Source of the DNA: Rostrohypoxylon terebratum
Taxonomy: Eukaryota; Ascomycota; Sordariomycetes; Xylariales; Hypoxylaceae
Assembly (NCBI GenBank): GCA_022497145.1
Contig: MU385865.1
Span: 476,176 to 540,175 of the forward strand
Reading direction: 5' to 3'
DNA length: 64,000 nt
A model generated the notes under the pieces. The model was not told where the DNA came from. It made no database searches and saw only the letters and a program-made list of their open reading frames with translations. The position numbers and the translations under genes were made by a program. This document shows, one piece after another, positions 46,301 to 57,276 of the stretch (position 1 is the stretch's first letter; every line of letters begins with the position of its first letter).

Positions 46301-49206
46301 TTGAGCAATTCAAGAAGACAGCAGCCAAGTTACCTGCTTCGCAAGAAGAGCCTGGATGGTTAATTAAACATGGAGAGGTCATGGCTGCATCCATACGAAT
46401 GCTCCGCATGGACAAAATTGAGAAAAACATTTCAGAGATCTTAGCCCTTTTCAGCCAAATTGATTTGGCCGATACGCCAATCAACAACCTCTCAACAGCC
46501 CTGGTGGCGGTGCTAGCCCCTATCATAAACCAATACCAGGCTACATGCAATCAGTCAATCAATGCATTTTCCCGCGTTCATGGAAGTACATGCAAGCTCA
46601 CCTATAAGCTAAGTAAGAGCTTCACTCAACTAGCATCCCAAGGGTTTTGTACACCACAAGAAAAATCCGATGAAACATCTGGCGAGAGTGGCCAACTTGA
46701 GAGCGGGACAGGTCTTGGAGATGGAGAGGGTGCCGAAGATATTAGCAAGGATATCCAGCCCGACGAGGATTTGTCCGAGTTGGCGCAAGAAGCTAATAAA
46801 GGACCCGGCCAAGAAATGGAAGACGAAAAAGATGCTGTTGATATGGCCGACCAGGAGCTCGAGGGTGACCTTGAAAGCATAGATGGCGGTGAAGACAAAG
46901 AGGAGGATACTAAATCGGGCGACGAGGAAGAGAGTGGTGACGAGATGGACGAAGAAGCCGGCGAAGTGGATGACCTAGATCCTTCGGCCGTCGACGAGAA
47001 AATGTGGGACGGAGAGAATGAGGAGGATGCAGATAAAGATCAGCAGGGGGAGAACACTAAAGGTCAGACGAAGAAGGACGAACAAGTAGCCGCTGACGCA
47101 CCGCTTGACACTCAAGAGATCGAACCTGGAGATGACGAAGAGCAAGCTGATGAAAATATGGATGATAACCCTACCGCGGAAGAAGAAGAGGACGTCCAGC
47201 AACAAGATGAAGCTAACAAGCAAGATCAGAACGTTCAGGAGCAAGATACCTTGGCATTGCCTGACGACATGAATATGGACGGAAATGATAATGAGTCCAT
47301 GTCATCAATCAGCGACGACGAATTAGATAAGCTTTCAGACGTAGACCAGGATGAAGTGGATGAGAAACGAGCAAGCGACCAAGAAAGTGAAAACGGCGAA
47401 GATACTGAGATGGATATGGCACCTACAGACACAGCAGATGACAATGAAGAGCTGGATGAGAGTGCGGAGAAAGACGAGGCCAATATCCAAGAGGACAAGA
47501 ATGCAGACCAAGAGCCAGAAAACCCAACGGAAGAACGTGAGACGACTGAGCTAAAGTCTAATGACGAGGCCAATGCCAACAACGAGGATGCTGCGCCAAG
47601 TGATGTAAAGGGTGGTGGGCAGGACCAGGATCCCAACCAAACCGAAGAGACCAATGACGCTCAAGAAAGCAATGCACAGCGCGAAGATGGGGAGATGGGC
47701 GAGAATGCAGCCGATCAAGAAACATCGTCTGGTAAAAAGGGTAGTATCGCACAAGCTCAAGAGCAACATTCTCAAACGGAGCTAAACGATGCCAAGGATT
47801 CGTCAACTTCTCAGCCTTTTAAGGCTCTTGGGGACGCTCTGGAGAAGTGGCATAGGCAACAGCGAGATATTAAAGAAGCCCAGGAACAGGAGTCCCGAGA
47901 AAAGCCGCCGGATATTGAGCAGGAATCCGCTATTCGAGAGTTTCAGCATATTCAAAATGATGAGTCTGCAGAGGCGCAGGCAATGGGTACTTCCAAGGAG
48001 GAACAGAAACAACAAATCGATGAAGCGATGGCGATTGATGACGAGGACCAACCTGCGGACGACCGCATAATTCCTGAAGAGGAAGTCGAAATGGATGATG
48101 CAGAGGGAGACAAAATGGACACTTCGGAACCACCCGATCATCAAAACCAACGGGATAAGCAGAAAGAAGAGAAACCAACAGGGGTATCAACTCACCAAGG
48201 TACTTACAATCGCGACACGACACCTCCGACAAATGGAGAACTGGCCCCCGAAGAGGTTGAGGAAGAGATCCAGGAGACGTCTACGCAATTGTCAATAACT
48301 CACTTATCGGAGTCAAGTACGGACTTGAGGAATTTTGATGACGCTATGCGCCAGTGGACCTCCTTCCAAGGCAAAACACATCCTCTTTCACTTTCGTTGA
48401 CTTCTCAATTGCGGCTAATCCTAACTCCGTCCCAATCGACAAAGTTATCTGGATCATACCGAACTGGTAAACGTCTCAACATCAAGCGCATCATTCCATA
48501 TATTGCCTCTAGCTATAAGAGAGATAAGATCTGGATGCGCAGAGCCATTCCAACTAAGCGCGCTTATCAAATTCTACTCTGTGTTGACGATAGCAAGAGT
48601 ATGGGCGAATCTAGTTCTGGCGAATTGGCGCTTGAATCCCTAGTCATGGTCTCGCGGGCTCTTACGATGCTTGAAGTTGGCCAGATTGGTATCCTCGGTT
48701 TCGGAGCTAACGTTTTTATGGCGCACGAGTTCACAGAACCTTTCGCATCACACGACGCCGGCGCCAAAGTACTGCAGAAGTTCACTTTCCAGCAAGACCA
48801 CACAGACATTCGACTCCTCATCAAGCAAACCATCGAGCGCTTTCGTCTCGCTCGTCAGCAAAGCACGAGCCGCGGCTCCGAAGACCTGTGGCAACTGGCG
48901 CTCATCCTATCCGACGGTCTTACTCCCTCAGCAGCTCACGAGCATATCCGTCTCATGCTACGAGAGGCGATGGAGGAGCGCATCATGATCGTGTTTATTA
49001 TCATGGACGACACGACGAATAGCAAGGACAAGCAAAGCGTCATCAACCTTAAGAAAGTCAAGTTCATGGGTAATGACGAGATTCGCACCGAGTATTACTT
49101 GGACACGTTCCCCTTCCAGTACTACCTCATCGTGCATAATCTCGGGGATCTACCTGGGGCTCTCGCGGGATTGCTAAGGACGTGGTTTGCGGAGGTGAAT
49201 TCTTAG
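34382..49206 (+). CDS. MDN1: Midasin, giant AAA+ ATPase of 60S assembly
   Basis: Three exons (34382-41584, 41644-41961, 42013-49206) give 4904 residues, close to the 4910 of yeast Rea1/Mdn1. Six AAA+ modules follow an N-terminal domain, with Walker A loops at about residues 312 (GLPGSGKTS), 642 (GETGIGKTT), 1092 (GPTSAGKTS), 1383 (GETGCGKTT), 1763 (GSPGVGKTT) and 2073 (GPSGSGKSM). A long helical linker follows. Residues about 4060-4590 are very acidic. The C-terminal MIDAS domain begins near 4690 with CVDDSKSMGESSSG, which keeps the metal-binding DxSxS motif (first Asp about 4699). Midasin pulls assembly factors such as Rsa4 and Ytm1 off pre-60S particles by binding their UBL domains with the MIDAS. 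An in-frame ATG at 34328 would add 18 residues. Confidence 0.96.
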
Positions 49207-50192
49207 GGGGAGAGAAAAGATAGCGTAAGACAACTTTGAGGTATTATGTAATGCACTCGAGAGTTTAGGGGTTTGAAGCTGTTCATAGATTTTACTAGAG
49301 TACAAAGTTTTATTAATCAGAAACTGACCTTAATTTCACTTCTTCACTTATAATTCTGATCTTGTTGTGCTATGCATGATGTGTTTTGTATCTCAAGGAC
49401 ACAGGTTCAGGTCAGAAGTTTGCTCATATTGATGCTACAGCGCGTGACGGATCATTTTTAGTGGCTTAACCGCCTAAAGTTGGGACTAAACTCTGTGCTA
49501 GAATTGAATTAGTGGATCCATGGACAGCAGGGTCAGCCATCGCTACTAAGCTTCCAAAAATCAGTACAACATCGACCAATTCCGAAATCTTATCTCGCGT
49601 TAAATGGATACATGATTGTGCAAGAATTTTGGCTAGGACTTTCGTGCGAATCCAAGTATTATTAGATACACCTGGGACTTGAGTAGTGGCTTTAGAGGCT
49701 TGCGTTATTGTTCATTGCCCTGAAAGACATCACGTTCGCACCGTGGGGCAGCTCTTTTAGGTGATTGATCTCCCTATACTCTAGCGATTACTCGCTAAAA
49801 TTCAGTGGATGATTCACTCATCATTAGGTCCAGGGCTCCAAGTAGTACAAGACTTAGTAATTACTTACAAATGAAGTTGATTATGGCATTAGAACGCTTA
49901 GTAACCATTGACTAATAGAATTAGTTATGTCATCCACTGCTTACTTGACATTCAAATTGTTATGTAATCATAAACGGGCGGGGTCATTCTCATTTTTCGG
50001 TATAATCTAAACGTTTTCTCACTGCCCTAGAGTGCCTTCTAAAGATCGTTGAGATCCCTAAGTTATAGCGACTCTTCACTAAATTTTAGCTGAAGAATGA
50101 CCCCTATTTGGGTTGAAAACCACTAATCGATTGCTTATCTAATCATATGCTCCGCTGGTCAGGGCTTTTGCAACGAACCAGAATGGTTCGAT
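49207..50192. other. Spacer with decayed repeat-like motifs
   Basis: No coding frame is supported. Two related motifs that begin TAGCGA and contain a CTAAA/TTTAG dyad lie at about 49782-49818 and 50065-50102. An 11-base inverted pair (GGGGTCATTCT) lies at 49980-49990 and 50093-50103. These suggest a decayed MITE-like repeat, but no clean target duplication is visible. Confidence 0.35.
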
Positions 50193-52189
50193 TTAACGTT
50201 TTACTCTTTTCATGAACTTGTCGAAGAATTCTAAAACGGCATCAACATCTTCCAGAGGACGGATCATCGATATATCTGATTCAATATCAGTAATCTATAT
50301 GGATTTAATGAGGGCTAAGTGAGGTTACTTGCATTGATCTGGCCGAACGATGACCAAAGCACCCTTCTTCGGGTCAACCCCGTACTTCTCATACGCATGA
50401 CCGTGAGGCGTGTGGTAACCTTCGTCATCGACGAAGACTTTGAAGAGAGCTGGAAAAATTAGCATTATGCAATCATACCTACAAAATTGGGCTTATTCTT
50501 ACATTTCATTTTCCATTTGCTTACGACCGGAGCGAATGTATCTGGGATCCATTCTTGCTCTATTTCCGTGCGTTTTGAAGAGAGCACCAGAATGGGATTA
50601 ATGACGGTATCGCGGTCAGCATCCAAGGGCGTATAGGCATCAACGACCTTTCCCAGACGGTCTGAAAGCTGCTACAGTGATTAGAACTTTTCACGGATTG
50701 TGGAATGGAACGAATACGAACATTTTGCAGCCGTGTCAAGTTCTTCGAGTTTACATCTCCAGCAAATGCGACGATGTGCCACTGAGAGTCCGCTTTTAAA
50801 GCTTGAGCAAATTGCACTGAGCGCGCATCGGCTAGTCGGATTACCTGGGCGCTGGGAAACCTCATTCCAACGGTCAACCCAGCTGCAATCTCCGACTGGC
50901 TGGTCCTTGCATCAACGATGATTGAGTCGTCGTAATGGATTGCCTGACCTGCGGTGTAGCGGCCAGCCATTATAAAACACCTTTGAACTTCCTCGGGCGT
51001 AATGCCATGTTCTTTACGATGCGAGGATGAGAAGAGCTTGGTCCAGTCTCGGTCAAACTCAATTAGCTCAGCGGCAATCTTTTGCCGTTCTGAAACGTAT
51101 GTCTCAATTAGTTGCGGTGCTGCTTGTCCTCGGAGCATAGCCGCCAATTTCCAGCCTATGTTGTATCCGTCCTGAAGACTCACGTTCATCCCCTGGCCAG
51201 CTTTAGGAGAATGCGTATGCGCGGCGTCTCCGGTGAGGAACACTCGATAATCCTTGTGGAAGTTATCGGCAAGACGTTGCCCGATCGCATAGGCTGACCA
51301 CCAGGACGTCTCCGCGACATCGAAAGTGTAGGGGTGAAAAATTAAACGGGCTTGATTATAGAGTTGCTCAAGTGTAACATCATTTGCGACGACGTTTATC
51401 AACTCAATATACAAGCGCACTAAAAAATCTCCTTCACGAGGTATGATTATCAAATTGCCAGCCTCCGAATTGATCACGGACTTTTTGCGGATGTCTGGGA
51501 AATTTGTTCGCGGATAGATGTCCATCACGCCCCAGACGGCATCACTGGAATCGCCAATCATCTTGAACCCAAGCGACTTCCGGATCACACTATGAGCTCC
51601 GTCGCTGCCCTGTCCTTGAATGTTAGAGGTCACATAACAACGGAAATACGATAAGTCGTCTCACCAGGACGTATTTGGCGCGATAAACTTTCTCTATCCC
51701 GTCTTTCGATGCTCTTACAGTCACAGGATATGCAGTAGCATCTTTTGCACTCTCATTATTGACCTCTACCCCTTGAATTTCACAGTTGTACTCTACACAC
51801 GACCTCCCTGCCGCTCTGTCCATTTCTTGAGTCAACATTTCATTGATCCTAGCCTGGCTTAGGAGGACGTGCGGCAAGTGGCTCAGACCGGGCTCAGTAT
51901 CAGCGGCATAATTAGCACGCTTAATTCCGCGTTCGCTCCCATCGACACTGGGTACCCAAAACGCAACCTCGATGGCGTGATAAGCCTCTTTGAGCAGAGT
52001 TTCCGCGAGCCCGAAACTCTCGAATATCTCAACGGTCCGACACTGGACACCGTCCGCTTGGCCCGTCTCGAGAGCGCCGGCTCGTTTCTCCAAGATCTTG
52101 AAGGGGATACCGCAGCGCGCAAGCCAGACTCCGGCGGAAAGGCCGGCAGAGCCGCCGCCGCAAATTAATACGTCTACCTTTTCTGGCAT
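50193..52189 (-). CDS. FAD-dependent aromatic-ring monooxygenase
   Basis: Five exons (52189-51665, 51609-50722, 50668-50503, 50449-50333, 50275-50193) give 592 residues. The last intron is GC-AG, with a consensus GCAAGT donor. Residues 5-20 contain VDVLICGGGSAGLSAG, the FAD-binding loop. GSDGAHSVIRKSLG is the conserved DG motif, and FLTGDAAHTHSPKAGQGMN is the second FAD motif with GDAAH. The C-terminal part (DRLGKVVDAYTPLDADRD, LVIVRPDQYISMIRPLED) fits the thioredoxin-like domain of phenol hydroxylases. The family hydroxylates phenols or related aromatics with NADPH and O2; the substrate cannot be told. The third exon may start three bases earlier, because the acceptor is TAGCAG. The gene stands alone, without other catabolic genes, between two repeat-like spacers. 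Confidence 0.9.
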
Positions 52190-53469
52190 TGTGACCGTGA
52201 AACTGAGAAATGCAGATCTCACGAGGGAAAACGATTGATATCCATCGTCATCGCCGTACTTTAAAAGGCACCGGCATTAAAAGGGGTTTGCCCGATAGAG
52301 GTGAAGTATGCACGAAGTGCGGGGTGGTAGCTTGCATTCTCCCCTCATCGCTAGTTCGAACGGGACTTTTTACAACTTATCAGCACTATGACGGGTCAGC
52401 ATTTCCACGACTGTTGAGGCCTGGGAGTCTCTCCTTTATATATATAATTTTGGAAGAAGCCAGTATTCCAAAGCCTTCACATGGACCTCAACAAAAGTAG
52501 TTAGTCCGGTCCGTATGCCCGTCTCGGCTCAAGCCCTCGGTGTAAGCATCAGCCATTGGCGGTGAGACCAGGTACCTATGTAGGACCTAGGTTAAGTAGA
52601 TCAGATCCACAGATAAGGTTGAGTGAGATTCAAACGATCCGGTCGAGGTCCCCTTTCCCAACAATACGCTTACTCATTAGACCACTAGACTTATAGATTT
52701 GCTAGATTTACCGAGCTTAACGACTGCCTATGAAACGGATTCCTACCTACCTATGGTCCTATGTACCTTGGTAATCCAATGGTGGCCCATTACTAACGTG
52801 AGGCATTTTCGAAATAGACGTGAACGGGCCTAGATGGACCTGAAATGGGTCCCTCACGATAGGTAAAGATATCGAGAATCTATCAACTAGCTAAGTCGGT
52901 GCAAGCGTTTCGGACTTAAGAGGTTCGAATAGAAGAGTCATAACCAAATTTTTCACTTAGCGAGATGATGATGTGGGTCACCGGACTACATTTGCCCCCA
53001 CTTAAATCCCGACCTGCCGGAAGGTTACAACCTTGGAACTTACGGACAACGGGGGAGATGCTGCGAGCGGCTTATCCGGTAAGCACCTCCAGTGGGCAGC
53101 TACCCGCTATATTAGCCTCGGAATATTCGATTGAGACATGGCGTTTCGCTTATTCCAGGTAGTCTCACTCATCCATCCTGCCACCCTACGACCTTCCCGC
53201 AGAGAGTTGACCTAAAAAGAAAATTTAGGATGGATGTAAAGTGGAAACCCCGAGCCGTTTCTTTTTCGTCATCCAAACGTCATTTTTGTAATACGTTGAC
53301 CTCGATTTGTTGACCTTTGTTGACATTTGGCTGTGAAACTAATAAAACATAGTCTTACTTCTTAAGCCTCATAATTATCCCCACTCTCAACCTTTTTTTT
53401 TTCGCTCGTGATTGTGATTGTGATTTCTTCTAATCCCCCAAAAGCGTACGGTGTCTTCATTGACCTGTC
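52190..53469. other. Divergent spacer before the NADH dehydrogenase
   Basis: These 1280 bases lie between divergent genes. A CCTAGG palindrome occurs near 52585. A pyrimidine-rich, T-run-containing tract at about 53380-53460 precedes the NADH dehydrogenase start and fits its promoter or leader. No gene or mobile element is supported. Confidence 0.45.
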
Positions 53470-55094
53470 ATGGCAACACCTCAAATGAGTTGTGCTGTCA
53501 GAGCGAGCCGCCGTCTACTAACCAGAAACCCAGTTACGTTCCTAAACTCTTCTGGCCTCGATAATCTGCGGTGCCTCTCGTACGGAGGGCTGCGTGCAGC
53601 CAGCACTTCGACGAGCAATGGACGCAAGAAGGAACGCGTGGTGATACTGGGGTCGGGATGGGCTGGGTATGGTTGTCTACGCGGTCTTGATCCGAATAAA
53701 TATGAGCGAATTCTAATTTCACCTCGTTCTTATTTCGTCTTCACCCCGTTACTTGCCGGTACAGCAGTTGGGACTTTGGAATTCCGTACCGTGCTCGAGC
53801 CAGTCAGGAGACTTAATCCGGATAAGTTTCATCAGGGTTGGGCCGATGATATCGACTTCTCACGGAAGATCATTCGGGTAGAGGCAAATATCACAGATGG
53901 TCTTGCCTCGAGGACGCGTCTCGTCATGAAGCATCGCCTTGATGATAATAGGGAAAAGGGGGCCATGTTTGATGTCGAGTATGACAAGCTGATCATCGCA
54001 GTGGGTAATGGAAAATGCCAAGCCCGTTCCCTCTCGGACTAAATCTCACGTGTTGTCTAGGTTCATATAGCCAGACGTTTGGCATCGAGGGAGTGCGCGA
54101 GCACGCCAACTTCCTAAGGGATGTTGGCGACGCACGTAAGATACGAATAAAGATTCTTCAAAGCTTTGAGAAAGCCGCGCTCCCGATCACGACCGACGAG
54201 GAGCGGAAGAAGCTCTTACACTTTGCCGTCGTGGGCGGAGGCCCGACCGGCATCGAGTTCGCTGCTGAATTACACGACTTGATACGCGACGACCTCGTGA
54301 AGACGTACCCGGAGTTGATGAAATTCGTCGCGATTACTGTGTATGATGTTGCGCCCAAGGTACTCCCTATGTTCGACAAGACCTTGGCGGATTATGCCAT
54401 GGACCGATTCGCTAGAGGAGGCATTGAGGTTAAGACGCGACATCACCTCACGAGAGTGCGGCCCGACGAGCAGTGCGAAGGCTGCTTAAAGTTAAGGATC
54501 AAGGAGTATGGAGATGAGGAAGTTGGCGCTGGTATTGTCGTATGGAGTACGGGGCTGATGCAGAACCCATTAATCCAGAAGCTCGAGGCCAAGAGCTTTA
54601 AGATACCTGGCTCGGATACCGAGATGCTGTTGCATAGGAACCCGAAGACCGGCGGTATCATCACAGACGCGAACGGGCTTCGTGTGAACGTTATTCCTAG
54701 CGATGCAGCAGCGGAGTCACCCGAATTTCAACAAGGGAAGGCCTCAATATTACCGGACGTCTACGCCATCGGTGACTGCACGATGATTTCGGGGCTCGGC
54801 CTGCCCGCCACCGCCCAAGTCGCCAGTCAACAGGCGTCATACCTTGCGAAGCGATTGAATAAGGGCGACGTAGACCAGAAGCCCTTCAAGTTCAAGAACT
54901 TAGGCACGATGACCTACCTCGGTAATTGGACGGCGATTCACCAGAGCGAAATAGACGAGATGAAAGGATGGATGGCCTGGGTCCTCTGGCGCACAGCGTA
55001 TCTAACCAGGAGTATGAGCATACGGAACAAGATCACCGTGCCCTTCTATTGGGCCATCTCATGGTTATTCGGGAGGGACATATCGAGGTTTTAA
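53470..55094 (+). CDS. Alternative (type II) NADH:ubiquinone oxidoreductase
   Basis: Two exons (53470-54004 and 54061-55094) give 522 residues. The N-terminus is basic and Ser-rich, as in a mitochondrial presequence, and ends near LRAASTSTSNGRKK. The FAD loop is RVVILGSGWAGYG. The NADH loop is FAVVGGGPTGIEFAAELHD. A second FAD contact is VYAIGDCTMI. The C-terminus (NKITVPFYWAISWLFGRDIS) is the membrane anchor typical of the family. These single-subunit enzymes pass electrons from NADH to ubiquinone without pumping protons and resist rotenone. Whether it faces the matrix or the intermembrane space is not clear. No EF-hand insert is present, which argues against the calcium-binding NDE1 type. 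Confidence 0.92.
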
Positions 55095-55834
55095 GGGGCT
55101 TAGCCCTAGACACGCGTGTTTTTAGAAGTAATTTAGCGTGGATTTGGTGGAATTTAGGTAATCATTACTTGCTTAGCTTCGACACGGCCCCCAAGTTGTA
55201 TAGCATCATGTTTTGTTTTGAGCATTGGGCACGATAGAATTTTATAGACTAGAGTAGAGATCTTAGGTTCGTAGGGATACCTGGCAAGCGGATAGAAGAT
55301 AGAGGATAGAGCGTCATAGACTCACATTTCGACCGTTTGTATTTCACAATTTTCAGTACGGGTTTCCTCTGTACGTCGGCAAGCACGAGGTTCAACGTGA
55401 TACAGTCTCGTGGAGCAATTGTGCCTGTATTAAACTCGGCTTATTTAAGCTATGATAGTGGGATCAAATGAATGAAGAGAATGTAATAGATCGGTGCTAC
55501 GGGGTAGCTCCGCGTTGTAACCTGAAAATGAATGACCTGCTAGGTTGACCCTAGTTTTACCTCCGTCCTCCTCATCACCTCCCTCAATTCCTTGACCAGC
55601 CAGCCAACCTTCATTGAGCAATTTTGAATGTCCGTTCCCTCCCTGACTCTTGACATCGTAGCAAGTATTCACGTGGCCGACGAGGTTACTGGGGAGCCTG
55701 CTGCATTTGTCCAGGCATGAATGGTCGCTGCATCATAGGTGGTTGATTTGGTTGAACTGATTTATGAGCTCCTGGTTCATACCTTCTAGATCCGTCAGTC
55801 TCTAGCACATTTGACGAAATTGATATTGGGTGAG
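55095..55834. other. Downstream region of the NADH dehydrogenase
   Basis: Contains the 3' UTR of the dehydrogenase. Toward 55700-55830 the minus strand shows fragments that read like coding sequence in shifting frames (for example LTDLEGMNQELINQFNQI and MMQRPFMPGQMQQAPQ), broken by stops. Confidence 0.3.
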
Positions 55835-55930
55835 TTAGTACATTTGAGGTGCTGAAGGTGGTTGAATTGGTGGGGGTGGTTGAGTCTGAGTAGTTGTCGG
55901 TTGGTTAACGGGCGGTCGGTTGGCGACGTT
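55835..55930 (-). pseudogene. Pro/Gln-rich coding remnant abutting a MITE
   Basis: On the minus strand a 32-codon frame runs from the MITE edge to a TAA at 55837-55835. It reads NVANRPPVNQP, then TTTQTQPPPPIQPPSAPQMY. If the MITE and one target duplication are removed, the frame continues for a few codons into the right flank (56525-56544). A second frame is also open across the junction. It may be the end of a gene that the element interrupted. The parent gene is not recognised. Confidence 0.25.
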
Positions 55931-56524
55931 CGGGACGTCTAAACGGACGGACCCAAGCTAAAATCGGACGGATCCCTAACCCAATCAAGGCTAGTCGTAT
56001 GGGTACCTGCTTCAGAGTACGGTATCTCATACAAATCTAAGTACCTTTTAGACTGATTGGTCCCGCCCCTCATCGTACACCTCGCTGTCGCTTTAAACCT
56101 TCTTAATTGTAAAAAATAAGACTTTCATGATATTATAAGGTTAGTGTTGCTAAGTTTCAACATCAAATGACTGCTTTGTAAGCGAAGTTGGCATTGTTGC
56201 CTTCGTATATCACTACATTTTTACAGCACTTTTTACTGCTTGGATACCTACCTTATTACTATTTAGATTATTTAATATATTTAAATACAGTTGATTTCTG
56301 GGGAGCTTTTAATAAGCTAATAAACCAACGGTAAAGTTAAAACCTATAATATATACGTGCATTGTGAGGGCATTATTGAAAATCTTCCTTCAACGTCACC
56401 ATGTCTAGAAGGTACTTAGATTTATATAGAAAGTTGTACTGAAGAAGATGTATCCACTGGACTAGCCTTAATCGGTTAGGGATCCGTCCGATTTTAGCTT
56501 GGGTCCGTCCGTTTAGACGTCCCG
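55931..56524. mobile_element. 594-bp MITE with long inverted termini and 8-bp TSD
   Basis: The two ends are inverted repeats: the first 51 bases (starting CGGGACGTCTAAACGGACGG) are identical on both sides, and similarity continues to about 66 bases. The element is flanked by the perfect direct repeat GCGACGTT at 55923-55930 and 56525-56532. The middle is AT-rich and has no transposase. An 8-base duplication fits a hAT-type transposase, though the CGGGACG ends differ from the CAGGG end of the hAT copy at 63081. The near-identical termini suggest a fairly recent insertion. Confidence 0.88.
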
Positions 56525-56585
56525 GCGACGTTGGATTTGCTTTCCTATCTATAATTAACATACGGGCATTCGTGCACTTCACTGC

Positions 56586-57276
56586 TCAGGGAGGAACACC
56601 GACTTGGGAAGTTCCCTCACGAGGTCCTGGCGTGATAACCTTCGGCATCAAGATCTTCATAGGAAAACATTTCCCAAGGTAATGGAGCAAGGCTTCCTCC
56701 ACGCCTTTCGGGTTCATGAACACTGCATGTTTCATCTCGTTAATACTCATCATACAATCAGCACTGCCGTTTGCCTGATGAGATGCCAGTCCCCAGAGAG
56801 CTATTAAAATAAATGTCAACGTGTTAATTTCCAATTTCTCCTTGTCTTTGAGAAATCTTATCTAAACATCGAGAGATTAGGTACTTACTGTCATGCCACG
56901 GAGCACTGGCTACAGTCCTGCCAACTGTCGGTACGCGTAAGTAAGCTAAGGCTGGAGAAAGAATCTATTTATTGCATAACCCACAAAGCAGATCCCAAAG
57001 TACATTGAGAAGCTTGATAGAGAACCAGCACGCCGAGATCTGGGCACCACATTGGGTATAGGGCGATCCTGTCCAATCACTTTGTCTAAAATTCTCACAG
57101 ACGCTAGATGCTCTAATAGCATCTTTCAAAGAATCAGACCAGTTGTTCTTCAAAAAGTCCTGGCTGAGTTGTTTCTTGATGGACTCGATCGCAGATTTGA
57201 GGTCCAGTTCTTGGGCTTCGAAGGATATGGTGGTAACACCATGTGGCTTGACTTTGTGGTTCTTATCTTCAGTCAT
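56586..57276 (-). CDS. Hypothetical three-exon protein
   Basis: Three exons (57276-56985, 56924-56889, 56800-56586) with GT-AG junctions and matching phases would give 180 residues. The first exon starts MTEDKNHKVKPHGVTTISF and continues with helical sequence (LDLKSAIESIKKQLSQDFLK). The joined middle reads LWDLLFGRTVASAPWHDTLW, and the end contains MSINEMKHAVFMNPKGVEEA. I do not recognise a family, and no signal peptide or membrane helix is evident. The model rests on splice signals and smooth joining only. The gene lies 62 bases from the MITE. Confidence 0.45.

Noticed and set aside
46630..47806. Ser- and hydrophobic-rich antisense frames under the MDN1 acidic region
   Set aside because: They mirror the Glu/Asp codons of midasin and have no independent support.
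49980..50103. A defined 124-base MITE
   Set aside because: Only 11 bases of inverted ends and no matching target duplication; reported as a decayed repeat only.
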